DNA of 64,000 bases from Achromobacter aegrifaciens (GCF_902859735.1 NZ_CADIJY010000007.1:1-64000), one strand, 5' to 3'. Shown: positions 17,269-27,155, numbered from the stretch's first letter. Numbers and translations: made by a program. The notes: generated by a model from the letters alone, not told the origin.

Positions 17269-17742
17269 TCAACCCCAGCGAAACAGCGGAAGCTGCAGCT
17301 GCAGCGCCCACCAGAAGACGACGACCGCGATGACGGTCATGGCGATCGAAAGCAGCAGAGCCTGCTTGATCGTGTTGTTGCGGTCGCCCAGCGCCGAAAT
17401 GAAAACGATGGCGAACGTGGCAGGCAGCAAACCGCCGTAATGACCCAGCAGCAGGAAAGCCAGGATGCCCAGCAGGATGCAGGCGCCGCCGCGGAAGTCC
17501 GGCAGGCCGTGGGCATGGCCGTCGCCGGGCGCAGGCGCGGACGATTCACCCGAGCGCGCCGAGATGGCGATCAGCACGCCGGTCAGCGCCAACAGGCCGC
17601 CGAGCGCCGCGGGAAAAAAGCCCGGCCCCATGTGACTCAGGGTGCCGATGTGATAGTCGGTGCCACCGTAGATCGCCCCCAGCCCGATGAGGACCATCAG
17701 CGCTCCGCCGTAATAGTCCTTTCTATTGATTGTCTTTTGCAC
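17269..17742 (-). CDS. tctB: Tripartite tricarboxylate transporter, small subunit TctB (second copy)
   Basis: A 157-residue TctB with four hydrophobic segments and the conserved HMGPGFFPAALG block near residues 33-44. I place the start at a GTG (17740-17742) because a strong AAGGAGG site precedes it at the right distance and the product begins at the family's normal point. A longer frame from an upstream ATG has no ribosome site. It is adjacent to tctA, and a symmetrical dyad lies 145 bases upstream. Confidence 0.9.
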   Translation of the reverse strand: MQKTINRKDYYGGALMVLIGLGAIYGGTDYHIGTLSHMGPGFFPAALGGLLALTGVLIAISARSGESSAPAPGDGHAHGLPDFRGGACILLGILAFLLLGHYGGLLPATFAIVFISALGDRNNTIKQALLLSIAMTVIAVVVFWWALQLQLPLFRWG

Positions 17743-17886
17743 TTCATCCTCCTTCGTGGTGCGGCCGTGTGCCTGGCCGGGACGCACCCGCGAAACGAGC
17801 GCCATCCGGTGCCTGGCGACAGGCCCGGACGCAGATTACGGAAGGAAGCTGCTAATCCGCTTTCTGTGCGCTGTCGCGTTCCTGAA

Positions 17887-17905
17887 TTCAGGGGTTATCC
17901 CTGAA
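17887..17905. promoter_or_regulatory. TTCAGGG-N5-CCCTGAA dyad between tctE and tctB
   Basis: An exact seven-base inverted repeat around a five-base centre, in the 198-base gap between the end of tctE and the start of tctB. It belongs to the GGG-N4/5-CCC set seen elsewhere in the window. It is a plausible operator for TctD or for another shared regulator. Confidence 0.45.
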
Positions 17906-17940
17906 CGGAAGCCGCGCATGACTGCGGAAATGGGGAGAAG

Positions 17941-19473
17941 TTACTGATCGCCCTTGAGCTCGACATCGAGCGGACGAGGATATTGGGAGACCGTGGACGC
18001 CAACGGCAGCCACAGCACGGAGGCCAGGCCAACGCCGCCTTGCGCGTTCGGTTCGCCGTCGCGCAGTTCGATGTCACCGTCGTTGCGGCGCGCGTAGGCG
18101 CGGGCAATCGCCAGGCCCAGGCCCGAGCCCGACGAGGCGACCGGCTTGTCCGTGCCGACCCGCTCGAAACGCGCGAAAGCGCGCTGGCGCAGTATCGGGT
18201 CCAGCCCCGGCCCGTTGTCGGAAACAGCGACCTCGGCGCGGTTGTCGTGGCAGCAGACCGACACGGTGATGCGTGCGCCCGCGGGCGCGTAATGGATGGC
18301 GTTGTGCACCAGGTTCGACAAGGCTTCGTGCAGTTCGGCCTCGTTGCCCGACACCGGCGCGGGGATTTCCTGGCCCTCTTCGGAACCCGCCTGTACCCAG
18401 CCCAGGTCCTGCTGTTTTTCGTGCGCCAGCGGCAGATACTGCAGCACCACCTCGCGCGAGACGGCGTTCATGTCCAGCAGTTGCCGCGGCAACTGGTCGG
18501 CCTGGTTGGCGTGAGCCAGCGACAGCAGCTGTTCAGTCAGGCGACGTGTGCGACCCAGCTGGTCGACGATGCCACGCAGGCCCTCCTGCGCCCGCGCCGG
18601 ATCGCGTTCGCGCAGCGCATACTGCGCCTGCGTCAGCATGATGGCCAGCGGCGTGCGCAATTGATGCGAAGCATCGGCCAGGAACTGCGACTGCTCGTCG
18701 AGGACGCGGCGGTAGCGGGCGATATGGTGATTGACCGCATCGACCAGCGGCGCCACTTCGCTGGGCACGCGCGAGGCGTCCAGGGGCGTCAGGTCGTCGG
18801 GGCGGCGCGCGCGGATGTCGTTACGCAGGCGGCGCAGCGGCTTCAGCGCCCACGACACGCCCCACCACACCAGCAGCGCGACCAGCGCCAGCATGCGGGT
18901 GTCGCGCAGGATTTCCTGGCGCCGGGCATTGTTCTCGGCCTCGATGCGCTTGCCTGTGCTTTCAGCCACCACGACCAGCACCTGGCGGTGCTGACCCTGG
19001 TAGTACAGGTCGCGCACGACGGCCACGACGCGCACGGGATCATTGCGATAGACGCTGTCGTAGAAAATCGGCTGGCTGTTGGAACGCGGCCAGGTGGGCG
19101 GACGCGGCATTTCCGGCATGCCGAGCAAGGTCTTGCCGGGCTCGGTGGGCACGGCGGCGCCGTCCGGCAGCGGCGGATCGATCTCTTCGATGCGGAAATA
19201 CTTGCGCAGGCCTGCGCGGGACTCGAGCATCACCTGCGCGTACAGCGGCGTAGCGACCTGCAGGTTGCCGTCAGCAGTGAATTCCAGGCTGCTTTCCAGC
19301 ACCCGGGCCGGCTCGACCAGGGCGCTGTCGTAGGCTTCGTTGGTGATCTCGGCCAGCGTGCGGTAGTCGTTCACGCTGTCCACGACCAGCAGCATGATCA
19401 CGCCAGGCAGCAGCAGAATGATCAGCAGCGCGCGGATGCCCACGCGCGGCAGCTCGGATAGCCGCAGCCTCAC
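17941..19473 (-). CDS. tctE: Sensor histidine kinase, TctE type
   Basis: A 510-residue inner-membrane kinase. One membrane helix (about 14-32), a periplasmic sensor region of about 150 residues, a second helix near 193-210, a dimerisation domain with H270 in the ADASHQLRTPLA H-box, then N box (HEALSNLVHNAIHYAP), G1 (DNGPGLD) and G2 (GSGLGL). The start codon is GTG at 19471-19473, immediately after the tctD stop (TGA-GTG), so translation is coupled. TctE senses tricarboxylates in Salmonella. The ligand here is unproven but the adjacent tctBA supports a carboxylate. Confidence 0.92.
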   Translation of the reverse strand: MRLRLSELPRVGIRALLIILLLPGVIMLLVVDSVNDYRTLAEITNEAYDSALVEPARVLESSLEFTADGNLQVATPLYAQVMLESRAGLRKYFRIEEIDPPLPDGAAVPTEPGKTLLGMPEMPRPPTWPRSNSQPIFYDSVYRNDPVRVVAVVRDLYYQGQHRQVLVVVAESTGKRIEAENNARRQEILRDTRMLALVALLVWWGVSWALKPLRRLRNDIRARRPDDLTPLDASRVPSEVAPLVDAVNHHIARYRRVLDEQSQFLADASHQLRTPLAIMLTQAQYALRERDPARAQEGLRGIVDQLGRTRRLTEQLLSLAHANQADQLPRQLLDMNAVSREVVLQYLPLAHEKQQDLGWVQAGSEEGQEIPAPVSGNEAELHEALSNLVHNAIHYAPAGARITVSVCCHDNRAEVAVSDNGPGLDPILRQRAFARFERVGTDKPVASSGSGLGLAIARAYARRNDGDIELRDGEPNAQGGVGLASVLWLPLASTVSQYPRPLDVELKGDQ

Positions 19474-20160
19474 TCAGGATTCCGCGGACTCGCTGGCGAC
19501 GCTTTCCAGCATGTAGCCCAGCCCGCGCACGGTGACGATGCGCACGTCGCTGCCAGCCAGCTTCTTGCGCAGCCGGTGCAGCACCACCTCGATGGCGTCG
19601 GGATTGGCTTCGCTGTCGTGCGTGAAGACCTTGCCGAACAGCTGGGATTTGTCCACCGGATAGCCGCTGCGCGTGAGCAAGGCAGCCAGGGCGGCATGCT
19701 CGCGCGGGGTCAGGAACAGCAGCGAGCCGTCCAGGGTGAAGGCGCGGCTTTCGCTGTCGTAGGACAGCGAACCGCATTGCAGGCGCGGATGCTGGCGGCC
19801 GCGGCTGCGCCGCACCAGCGCCGTCAGGCGCGCTTCCAGTTCCTCGAGCGCGAAAGGCTTGGTGAGGAAATCGTCCGCGCCCAGGTTCAGGCCACGCACG
19901 CGGTCCTGCAAGGCGCCCTGGGCGGTCAGCAGGAGCACGGGGGTGCGGTCGTCGCGGTTGCGCATTTCACGCAGCACCACCAGGCCGTGCTTGTCGGGCA
20001 GGCGCAAGTCCATGACGATGGCGTCGTATTCGGTACCGGCCATGAAGGCTTCGGCGGTGCGGGCGTCGGCCGCGTGGTCCGGCACGAACCCGCTCTGGGC
20101 GAGCGCGCGCATCAACCAGGACGCCATGTCCCGTTCGTCTTCAACCAACAATATGCGCAT
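19474..20160 (-). CDS. tctD: OmpR-family response regulator, TctD type
   Basis: A 228-residue regulator with a receiver domain (acidic pair E7/D8, phospho-acceptor D51 in VMDLRLPD, conserved lysine in LTKPFALEE) and an OmpR-type winged helix from about 125 to 220. It is the partner of the kinase directly downstream. Its start overlaps the last 20 bases of rppH, so the regulator is translationally coupled to an RNA pyrophosphohydrolase gene. Likely target: the tctB-tctA pair further downstream. Confidence 0.92.
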   Translation of the reverse strand: MRILLVEDERDMASWLMRALAQSGFVPDHAADARTAEAFMAGTEYDAIVMDLRLPDKHGLVVLREMRNRDDRTPVLLLTAQGALQDRVRGLNLGADDFLTKPFALEELEARLTALVRRSRGRQHPRLQCGSLSYDSESRAFTLDGSLLFLTPREHAALAALLTRSGYPVDKSQLFGKVFTHDSEANPDAIEVVLHRLRKKLAGSDVRIVTVRGLGYMLESVASESAES

Positions 20161-20713
20161 GACCGTCCGTTCCTTCGGGCAGATTCTCTGCCGCCCGTTG
20201 CCCGTGCACCCGCTGGCGCAAGTAGCGGGTTTCGTGATGGCGCCGGAAGAGGATAGCCGACAGCTCGTTCAGCGCCTGGGTGTAGACGTCGCGCTTGAAC
20301 TCGATCACGGCATCCAGGGGCACCCAATACTGGCTCCAGCGCCAGGCATCGAATTCCGGATGCTGCGTCGCGCGCAAGCACACGTCACTGTCACGTCCTA
20401 CCAGGCGCAACAAGAACCAAATCTGTTTTTGTCCTTTATAGTGGCCACGCCACTCACGCCGGACGAAGTGATCGGGCACGTTATAACGTAACCAATCGCG
20501 TGTACGCCCCAAAATACGGACATGCTCGGGCTTCAAGCCCACCTCTTCATGGAGTTCGCGATACATGGCCTGCACCGGGCTTTCGCCATACTTGATGCCG
20601 CCTTGGGGGAACTGCCAGGCATGTTCCCTGATACGCTTGCCCCAAAAGACCTCGTTTCTACCGTTGACGAGAATGATGCCGACATTGGGGCGGTAGCCTT
20701 CGCGGTCAAGCAT
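20141..20713 (-). CDS. rppH: RNA pyrophosphohydrolase
   Basis: RppH removes pyrophosphate from the 5' end of mRNAs and so opens them to RNase E decay. The 190-residue product has a complete Nudix box starting at GGIKYGES (residue 38) and ending REL.EEVGL. The family's C-terminal part is present. It is divergent from proS with 65 bases between starts, the usual order in Burkholderiales. Its stop lies inside the start of tctD. Confidence 0.95.
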   Translation of the reverse strand: MLDREGYRPNVGIILVNGRNEVFWGKRIREHAWQFPQGGIKYGESPVQAMYRELHEEVGLKPEHVRILGRTRDWLRYNVPDHFVRREWRGHYKGQKQIWFLLRLVGRDSDVCLRATQHPEFDAWRWSQYWVPLDAVIEFKRDVYTQALNELSAILFRRHHETRYLRQRVHGQRAAENLPEGTDGHAHIVG

Positions 20714-20778
20714 GGGCCACCCCCACCGAATTCAATACAATTACGATCGATTATACGTATCTGCAGCCACCTTTAAAC

Positions 20779-22506
20779 ATGCGCGCATCCAACTACCACA
20801 TCAACACCCTCAAAGAAGCCCCTTCCGAAGCCGAAGTCGCCAGCCATCAGCTGATGACCCGGGCAGGGATGATCCGCAAGCTCGCGGGCGGCATCTACAC
20901 CTACATGCCCCTGGGGCTGAAAGTCATTCGCAAGGTCGAGGCCATCGTCCGCGAAGAAATGAACGCCGCGGGTGCGATCGAGCTGCTGATGCCGGTGGTG
21001 CAGCCGGCCGAGCTCTGGCAGGAGTCGGGCCGCTGGGAGCAATACGGCGCCGAGCTGCTGCGCATCAAGGACCGGCACCAGCGCGATTTCGTGCTGCAGC
21101 CCACGTCCGAGGAAGTCATCACGGACATCGCGCGCAATGAAATCCACAGCTATCGCCAGCTGCCGGTGAACTTCTATCACATTCAGACCAAGTTCCGGGA
21201 CGAGCGCCGCCCGCGCTTCGGCCTGATGCGCGGCCGCGAATTCACCATGAAGGACGCCTATTCGTTCGACCGCGACGAAGCCGGCGCGCAGGCCAGCTAC
21301 GACACCATGTTCAACGCCTACATGCGCATTTTCGGTCGTCTGGGCCTGGAATTCCGCGCCGTGGCCGCTGACACGGGCTCGATCGGCGGCACCCGCAGCC
21401 ACGAATTCCAGGTGATCGCCGACACCGGCGAAGACCTGCTGGTCTACAACGCCGACTCGGACTACGCCGCCAACATGGAACTGGCCGAGGCCCCCGGCCT
21501 GTACCCCGCCCGCGCCGAACCCGCCCAGGCCATGGCCGAAGTGCCCACGCCGGGCGCCGCCAAGTGCGAAGACGTGGCCAAGCTGCTGGGCCTGCCGCTG
21601 GAGCGCACGATCAAGTCCATCGTGCTGGCCACCGACGGCGAGAAAGGCGCCGACATCTGGCTGCTGCTGCTGCGCGGCGACCACGAACTCAATGAAATCA
21701 AGGCAGGCAAGCTGCCCGGCCTGGCGGGCTTCCGTTTCGCCACGGAAACCGAGATCGTCGAAACCTTCGGCTGCAAGCCGGGCTACCTGGGCCCGGTCAA
21801 GACCGTCCGCCCCGTGCACGTCATTGCCGACCGCACCGTGGCCAACATGGCCGATTTCGTCTGCGGCGCGAACAAGGAAGACTTCCACATCCAGGGCGTG
21901 AACTGGGGCCGTGACCTGCCCGAGCCCGAACTGGTAGCGGACCTGCGCAACGTGGTTGCCGGCGACCCCTCGCCGGACGGCAAGGGCACCCTGTCGATCC
22001 AGCGCGGCATCGAAGTCGGCCACGTGTTCTACCTGGGCAAGAAGTACTCGGAAGCCCTCAAGGCCACCTTCCTGGACGAAACCGGCAAGCCCGCCGTCCT
22101 GGAAATGGGCTGCTACGGCATCGGCGTGACCCGCATCGTGGGCGCGGCCATCGAGCAGAACCACGACGCCCGCGGCATCATCTGGCCGCGCGCGATCGCC
22201 CCCTTCGAAGTGGTAATCTGCCCGGTCGGCTGGGGCAAAAGTGAAACCGTGCGTGACACCGCGCAAAAGCTCTATGAATCCCTGCTGGCGCGCGGCGTGG
22301 ACGTCATCCTGGACGACCGCGATGCCCGCCCGGGCGTGATGTTTGCTGAATGGGAGCTGATCGGCGCGCCGCTGCGTGTAACAGTTGGAGAACGCGGGCT
22401 GAACGATGGTGTGGTGGAATTGCAGGCCCGTCGGGAAACCGAAGCGGCCAAGATTCCGGTAGAGTCCGCGCTTGAAGCCGTGCTGACGAAACTCGACACG
22501 CTGTAA
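20779..22506 (+). CDS. proS: Prolyl-tRNA synthetase
   Basis: A 575-residue class II synthetase of the bacterial long form. The catalytic core is split around an inserted YbaK-like editing domain (about residues 225-400, with ICGxNKEDFH-type [12 protein letters not shown]). The anticodon-binding domain follows at the C-terminus. Class II motifs are visible as TSEEVITDI and [17 protein letters not shown] (motif 2), and [13 protein letters not shown] (motif 3). It is essential and cytoplasmic. The separate YbaK protein at 29799 is a possible trans-editing partner. Confidence 0.97.
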   Translation: MRASNYHINTLKEAPSEAEVASHQLMTRAGMIRKLAGGIYTYMPLGLKVIRKVEAIVREEMNAAGAIELLMPVVQPAELWQESGRWEQYGAELLRIKDRHQRDFVLQPTSEEVITDIARNEIHSYRQLPVNFYHIQTKFRDERRPRFGLMRGREFTMKDAYSFDRDEAGAQASYDTMFNAYMRIFGRLGLEFRAVAADTGSIGGTRSHEFQVIADTGEDLLVYNADSDYAANMELAEAPGLYPARAEPAQAMAEVPTPGAAKCEDVAKLLGLPLERTIKSIVLATDGEKGADIWLLLLRGDHELNEIKAGKLPGLAGFRFATETEIVETFGCKPGYLGPVKTVRPVHVIADRTVANMADFVCGANKEDFHIQGVNWGRDLPEPELVADLRNVVAGDPSPDGKGTLSIQRGIEVGHVFYLGKKYSEALKATFLDETGKPAVLEMGCYGIGVTRIVGAAIEQNHDARGIIWPRAIAPFEVVICPVGWGKSETVRDTAQKLYESLLARGVDVILDDRDARPGVMFAEWELIGAPLRVTVGERGLNDGVVELQARRETEAAKIPVESALEAVLTKLDTL

Positions 22507-22559
22507 ACTTTATAGTAACTACGGACTTTCCGCGTCCCGACTGCCCTTTCCTATCCATC

Positions 22560-22982
22560 GTGACCGATCCGAAGTCCGCCGAATCCGTCCTGCAGGTCCG
22601 TGTCTATTACGAGGACACGGATGCAGGCGGAGTGGTTTTCTACGCCAACTACTTGAAATTCCTGGAGCGCGCACGCACCGAGTGGCTGCGCGACCTGGGG
22701 GTCAACCAGTCCAACCTGGCGGTCAGCGAGCAACGTCTATTCGTTGTCTGCTCCCTGGACATGTCCTACCGCAAGCCGGCCAGGCTGGACGATTTACTGA
22801 CGATACGCAGCCGGGTCACACGACTGGGCCGCGCTTCGATACACTTCGCGCAACGCGCGGAACGCGACGGGGAACTGCTTGCCGAAGGCAACATCCAAGT
22901 CTGCTGCGTCGATGCCGTTCACATGCGGCCGGCGGAGTTGCCGGCTGACGTTCGCGCCAAACTGGAATTCATTCAGGAATAA
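22560..22982 (+). CDS. ybgC: Tol-Pal-associated acyl-CoA thioesterase YbgC
   Basis: A 140-residue hot-dog-fold thioesterase, first gene of the tol-pal cluster. The YbgC signature is visible as VYYEDTDAGGVVFYANYLKFLERART (split: VYYEDTDAGG at 15-24, FLERART after it), with the catalytic Asp in EDTDAGG. The start is GTG at 22560, the first start in the frame; its ribosome site is weak. The stop is two bases before tolQ. It probably acts on acyl-CoA or acyl-ACP at the inner membrane. Confidence 0.94.
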   Translation: MTDPKSAESVLQVRVYYEDTDAGGVVFYANYLKFLERARTEWLRDLGVNQSNLAVSEQRLFVVCSLDMSYRKPARLDDLLTIRSRVTRLGRASIHFAQRAERDGELLAEGNIQVCCVDAVHMRPAELPADVRAKLEFIQE

Positions 22983-22984
22983 CC

Positions 22985-23665
22985 ATGCAAGTCACCAACG
23001 ACATGTCGTTGCTTTCGCTGATTTCGCACGCCAGCGTGCCGGTCCAGCTGATCATGCTGATGCTGTTGGGCATTTCGATCATGTCCTGGACCTATATCTT
23101 CGCCAAGCGGCTGGCGATCAAGCGGGCCCATGCCCAGACCCGCCGCTTCGAAGACGATTTCTGGTCGGGCGGCGACCTGTCCATGTTGCAGCAGGCCGTG
23201 GCCTCGCGCCGCGACGAGCAAGGCGCGCTGGCTCGCATCTTCGATGCCGGCATGACCGAATTCCTGAAAGCCCGCCGCGGCAATGCCTCCGGCGACGCCA
23301 CCGCCCTGCTGGACGGCCCGCGCCGCGCCATGCGCGCCGCCTACCAGCGCGAGATGGATTCGCTGGAATCGCACCTGAACTTCCTGGCTTCGGCCGGCTC
23401 CGTGTCCCCTTACATCGGCCTGCTGGGTACGGTCTGGGGGATCATGCACGCCTTCATCGGCCTGTCGAACATGCAGCAGGCCACCCTGGCCTCGGTGGCT
23501 CCCGGCATCGCGGAAGCGCTGATCGCCACCGCCATCGGCCTGTTCGCGGCCATTCCCGCCGTGGTCGCCTACAACCGCTTCACGAACGACATCGATCGCA
23601 TCTCGATCCGTTTCGACAGCTTCGTCGATGAATTCCTGAACATTCTGCAACGGCAGGTGCGCTAA
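22985..23665 (+). CDS. tolQ: Tol-Pal system proton channel subunit TolQ
   Basis: A 226-residue inner-membrane protein of the ExbB/TolQ/MotA family with three membrane helices. The first is near residues 18-38, and the second and third follow the conserved segment LNFLASAGSVSPYIGLLGTVWG. It forms the proton-driven motor with TolR that energises TolA. The stop overlaps the tolR start by one base (TAATG). Confidence 0.96.
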   Translation: MQVTNDMSLLSLISHASVPVQLIMLMLLGISIMSWTYIFAKRLAIKRAHAQTRRFEDDFWSGGDLSMLQQAVASRRDEQGALARIFDAGMTEFLKARRGNASGDATALLDGPRRAMRAAYQREMDSLESHLNFLASAGSVSPYIGLLGTVWGIMHAFIGLSNMQQATLASVAPGIAEALIATAIGLFAAIPAVVAYNRFTNDIDRISIRFDSFVDEFLNILQRQVR

Positions 23666-24123
23666 TGCCCTCGGTAAGCTCACGCGGCAGGTCCGGCCGC
23701 CGCATGAAGGCCGACATCAATGTGGTGCCGTACATTGACGTGATGCTGGTGCTGCTGGTCATCTTCATGGTGACCGCCCCTCTCATCACGCCCGGCCTGA
23801 TCCAGTTGCCCTCCGTTGGCGCGGCCTCGGACGTGCCGGTCAAGCCGCTGGAAGTCCAGATTTCGGAAGACGGCAAGATCGCCCTGCGCGTGCGCGAACC
23901 CGGCGCCACCATGCAGGACATCGCGCGCCCCGAACTGGTGGCGCAAGTGCGTTCGCGAATTACCGCGGAAACCCCGGTGGTCATCGCCGCCGACGGCAAG
24001 GTGCCCTACGAGACGGTCGTGAAGGTCATGGATGAACTTCGCACCAGCGGCATCACCCGCCTGGGTCTGCTGGTGGACCAGTCCGCCGGCGCATCCCAGC
24101 CTGCTCCCGCGAAAAAACGCTAA
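23665..24123 (+). CDS. tolR: Tol-Pal system protein TolR
   Basis: A 152-residue ExbD/TolR protein. A short cytoplasmic N-terminus with basic residues leads into the single membrane helix, with the critical Asp in VVPYIDVMLVLLVIFMV (about residue 22). A periplasmic domain follows, with KVPYETVVKVMDELR near 112-126. Translation is coupled to tolQ. A 39-base gap leads to tolA. Confidence 0.96.
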   Translation: MPSVSSRGRSGRRMKADINVVPYIDVMLVLLVIFMVTAPLITPGLIQLPSVGAASDVPVKPLEVQISEDGKIALRVREPGATMQDIARPELVAQVRSRITAETPVVIAADGKVPYETVVKVMDELRTSGITRLGLLVDQSAGASQPAPAKKR

Positions 24124-24162
24124 CGCGACGCCTTCCGCCGGCGCCGCCGGCATGCAACGCTC

Positions 24163-25284
24163 ATGACGCCACCCATAATCCGACACCGCAGCGGCCCCCC
24201 GGCCACCCCGCCCAACCACGACAACCGGAAGGCATTGATCCTGGCCGTGGCCGTGCACGTGCTGCTGCTGATCGTCTTGATCTTTGGCGTGAACTGGCGC
24301 TCCGAGAGCCCCGGCCCCGTGCAGGTACAGCTCTGGGCAGACGGCAACTCGCCCGACTCCCCGCCGCCCACGCCGCAACCCGAACCCCCGAAGCCGCAGC
24401 CCAAGCCGGAACCGAAGCCCGAGCCTGAAAAGGCGCCCGAGCCTCCCCCGCCGCCGCCCCCTCCCCCCAAGCCTGAGCCCGAGGCCCAGCCCAAGACCGA
24501 GGAAGTCGATCCCGAGATCGCGCTGCAGGAAGCCAAGAAAAAGCGCGAGCAAGAGGAAAAGGCACGCCAGGCCGCCGAAGCCGCCAAGGAAAAGGCGCGC
24601 CTCGACGAAGAGCGCAAGCAGGCCGAACTGAAGGAAAAGAAGCGTCTGGAGCAGGAACGCCAGGCCGCTGAAAAGGCTGCTGCCGAAAAGGCCGCCGAGA
24701 AAGCCGCCGCCGACAAGGCTGCCGCCGAGAAGAAGGCCAAGGACGACGCTGCCAAGAAGGCCGCGGCGGAAAAGGCTGCCGCCGAAAAGGCCGCTGCCGA
24801 GAAGGCTGCGGAAGAAAAGGCTGAAAAGGCGGCTGCCGAGAAGGCTGCCGCCGAAAAGAAAGCCGCGGCCGAGAAGAAGGCCAAGGAAGAAGCCGCCAAG
24901 AAGGCCGCCGCCGACAAGGCGCTGAAGGATGCCTTCCGCAACGACGCCCTGGGCGCCGCCGGCATCCCCGGCGGCACGGCCGACCGCAATCAGGCGGGCG
25001 GCGGACGCGACAGCGGCTATGGCGCCAAGGTCCGCGCCTGCGTGCAACCCGGGGTGGCTTATCCGCCCCCGCCCCGCAGCGGATCGGAAAATCCCACGGC
25101 ACAATACCGGGTACAGTTAGGTTCCGACGGGAAGGTCAACGGCGTCACCTTGACCAGTTCTTCGGGCAATGCCGGCTTCGACCGTGCGGTCGAGACGGGC
25201 ATCCGCCGTTGCAACCCCTTCCCGAAGCCCTCGACGGGCCGCTACGAACCCATTATTGACGTTGTGTACAGAATGTATGATTGA
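24163..25284 (+). CDS. tolA: Cell envelope integrity protein TolA
   Basis: A 373-residue protein with the three-part TolA plan. There is an N-terminal membrane helix (about residues 24-42), a proline/glutamate-rich stretch near 65-110, a long alanine-lysine-glutamate helix (about 120-260), and a C-terminal globular domain (about 285-373) that binds TolB, Pal or phage coat proteins. The low-complexity central helix is encoded by imperfect GCC-GCC-GAG-AAG repeats, a likely site of length variation between strains. It spans the periplasm to the outer membrane. Confidence 0.95.
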   Translation: MTPPIIRHRSGPPATPPNHDNRKALILAVAVHVLLLIVLIFGVNWRSESPGPVQVQLWADGNSPDSPPPTPQPEPPKPQPKPEPKPEPEKAPEPPPPPPPPPKPEPEAQPKTEEVDPEIALQEAKKKREQEEKARQAAEAAKEKARLDEERKQAELKEKKRLEQERQAAEKAAAEKAAEKAAADKAAAEKKAKDDAAKKAAAEKAAAEKAAAEKAAEEKAEKAAAEKAAAEKKAAAEKKAKEEAAKKAAADKALKDAFRNDALGAAGIPGGTADRNQAGGGRDSGYGAKVRACVQPGVAYPPPPRSGSENPTAQYRVQLGSDGKVNGVTLTSSSGNAGFDRAVETGIRRCNPFPKPSTGRYEPIIDVVYRMYD

Positions 25285-25294
25285 CAGGAGATTG

Positions 25295-26623
25295 ATGAAT
25301 ATGACTCCCGCTTATAGCCGACGAGTACCCCCCCTCGCTCTCTGGCGATCGTATGGACTCGGGCTGCTGATGCTGGCCCTGGCCTGCCTGATGGCCATCA
25401 AGCCCGCCCATGCGCAGCTGCGCGTCGATATTTCCGGTACCGGCGCCACCCAATACCCCGTGGCCATCGCCGATTTTGCAGTCGACGACACCCATGGCCG
25501 CGCCCTGGCCGAAGTCATCCGCGCCGACCTGACCCGCACGGGCCAGTTCCGCCTGATCAACGCCGCCGGTTCCGGCCTGAACGTGGACTCCCCCATCGCC
25601 CATGACGACTGGCGCGGCAAGGGCGCCGACTTCATCGCCTACGGCAGCATCGTGCGCGGCGCCGACGGCCGCTACGACGTGCGCTACCGCCTGGCCGACA
25701 CGGTCAAGAAGAGTCAGCTGGACGGCGTGGCGTTCTCGGGTACCGAGCAGGAACTGCGTCGCGTGGCGCACCAGATCGCCGACCGCATTTACGAGAAGAT
25801 CACCGGCGTTAAGGGCGTTTTCTCGACCCGTATCGCGTACGTGCTGAAGAAGGGCGCCACCTACGAACTGCAGGTGGCGGACGCCGACGGACAGAACCCG
25901 CAGGTCGCCCTGCGTTCGCGCGAGCCCATCATTTCGCCGTCCTGGTCGCCCGATGGCTCCAAGCTCGCCTATGTGAGCTTCGAATCCGGCAAACCTGTCG
26001 TCTACGTGCACAATCTGGCAACCAGCGCCCGCTCGCCCGTCGCCAACTTCAAGGGCAACAACAGTGCGCCCGGCTGGTCGCCCGATGGCAGCAAGCTGGC
26101 GGTGGCTCTGACCCGCGATGGTTTGTCGCAAATTTACATCGTTGGCGCGACCGACGGCTCGAATCCGACCCGAGTTACGCGTTCTCCCGGGATTGACACC
26201 GAACCGAGCTTTACGCCAGACGGTGCTTCCATTATCTTTACGAGTGACCGCAGCGGCGGGCCGCAGATCTACCAGACCGGCTCGAGTGGTGGCGAAGCAC
26301 GCCGCCTCACGTTTAATGGTGGTTACAACATATCACCCCGAATTTCCCCCGATGGATCGACGCTGCTGTACGTTGCAAGACGCGACGGCGCGTTTCGAAT
26401 CGCATCGTTGAACCTGTCCTCAGGCTCCGAGACCTTGTTGACTGATGGTCGTGACGATCAGTCCCCGAGTTTTGCGCCGAATGGAATGCAAGTCCTCTAC
26501 GCAGCCATCCAAAATGGCCGTAGCGTGCTTGCTGGTGTCTCGAGCGATGGCCGCGTACGGCAGACGCTTTCGGTACTGAATGGGGAAATACGTGAACCGA
26601 CTTGGGGCCCATTTACCCGATAA
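25295..26623 (+). CDS. tolB: Tol-Pal system beta-propeller protein TolB
   Basis: A 442-residue periplasmic protein. The signal peptide ends at KPAHAQ (about residue 39), then an N-terminal alpha/beta domain, then a six-bladed propeller with repeated SPSWSPDGSKLAYVS-type motifs (SWSPDGSKLA, GWSPDGSKLA, SFTPDGAS, RISPDGST, SFAPNGMQ). The start is most likely the ATG at 25295, just after an AGGAG site; a second in-frame ATG at 25301 is also possible. An upstream ATG overlaps the tolA end and is less likely. TolB binds Pal and TolA. Confidence 0.95.
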   Translation: MNMTPAYSRRVPPLALWRSYGLGLLMLALACLMAIKPAHAQLRVDISGTGATQYPVAIADFAVDDTHGRALAEVIRADLTRTGQFRLINAAGSGLNVDSPIAHDDWRGKGADFIAYGSIVRGADGRYDVRYRLADTVKKSQLDGVAFSGTEQELRRVAHQIADRIYEKITGVKGVFSTRIAYVLKKGATYELQVADADGQNPQVALRSREPIISPSWSPDGSKLAYVSFESGKPVVYVHNLATSARSPVANFKGNNSAPGWSPDGSKLAVALTRDGLSQIYIVGATDGSNPTRVTRSPGIDTEPSFTPDGASIIFTSDRSGGPQIYQTGSSGGEARRLTFNGGYNISPRISPDGSTLLYVARRDGAFRIASLNLSSGSETLLTDGRDDQSPSFAPNGMQVLYAAIQNGRSVLAGVSSDGRVRQTLSVLNGEIREPTWGPFTR

Positions 26624-26654
26624 CACGTGTGACTCTCTTTGCAAAGGAACTATC

Positions 26655-27155
26655 ATGAAGTCGCGCATTGCCAAAAGCCTAACCATCGCCGCTCTGGCTG
26701 CCGCCCTGGCAGCTTGCAGCTCCGTCCCTCTCGACGATAAAGCGGGTCAGGGCGGAGGCGCTGGCCAAGGATCCTCGGCCTCTGGCCAGATCCTTGATCC
26801 CTTCAACCCCCAAAGCATCCTGGCGCAACAGCGCTCGGTGTACTTTGACTTCGACAGCTACACGGTGTCGGACCAGTACCGCAGCTTGGTCGAAACCCAC
26901 GCCAAGTACCTGGCCTCGCATCAGCAGCAGACCATCAAGATCGAAGGCAACACCGACGAACGCGGCGGCGCTGAATACAACCTGGCCCTGGGCCAGCGCC
27001 GTGCCGACGCTGTGCGCCGCATGATGACCCTGCTGGGCGTCAGCGACAACCAGATCGAAACCATCAGCTTCGGTAAAGAAAAGCCGAAGGCGACTGGCAC
27101 GTCGGAAGCCGACTTCGCGGAAAACCGCCGCGCCGATATCGTTTATCGCCGCTAA
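26655..27155 (+). CDS. pal: Peptidoglycan-associated lipoprotein Pal
   Basis: A 166-residue outer-membrane lipoprotein. The lipobox LAAC is at the end of a 20-residue signal sequence, followed by a glycine/serine-rich linker and an OmpA-like peptidoglycan-binding domain. The family motif is visible as YFDFDSYTV (about residue 60) and GNTDERGGAEYNLALGQRRADAV. It anchors the outer membrane to peptidoglycan and binds TolB. A strong hairpin follows 31 bases after the stop. Confidence 0.97.
   Translation: MKSRIAKSLTIAALAAALAACSSVPLDDKAGQGGGAGQGSSASGQILDPFNPQSILAQQRSVYFDFDSYTVSDQYRSLVETHAKYLASHQQQTIKIEGNTDERGGAEYNLALGQRRADAVRRMMTLLGVSDNQIETISFGKEKPKATGTSEADFAENRRADIVYRR

Noticed and set aside
20160-20779. 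tctD/tctE as a metal or antibiotic two-component system rather than carboxylate sensing
   Set aside because: The kinase layout and the adjacent tctBA pair fit the TctDE group better, though the ligand remains unproven.
24660-24930. Short tandem repeats that could be a CRISPR or minisatellite
   Set aside because: The repeats are in frame and encode the TolA helix; there are no spacers.
24120-25104. Serine/alanine- and leucine/glycine-rich open frames antisense to tolA
   Set aside because: They are produced by the Ala-Lys-Glu repeat codons of TolA read backwards.
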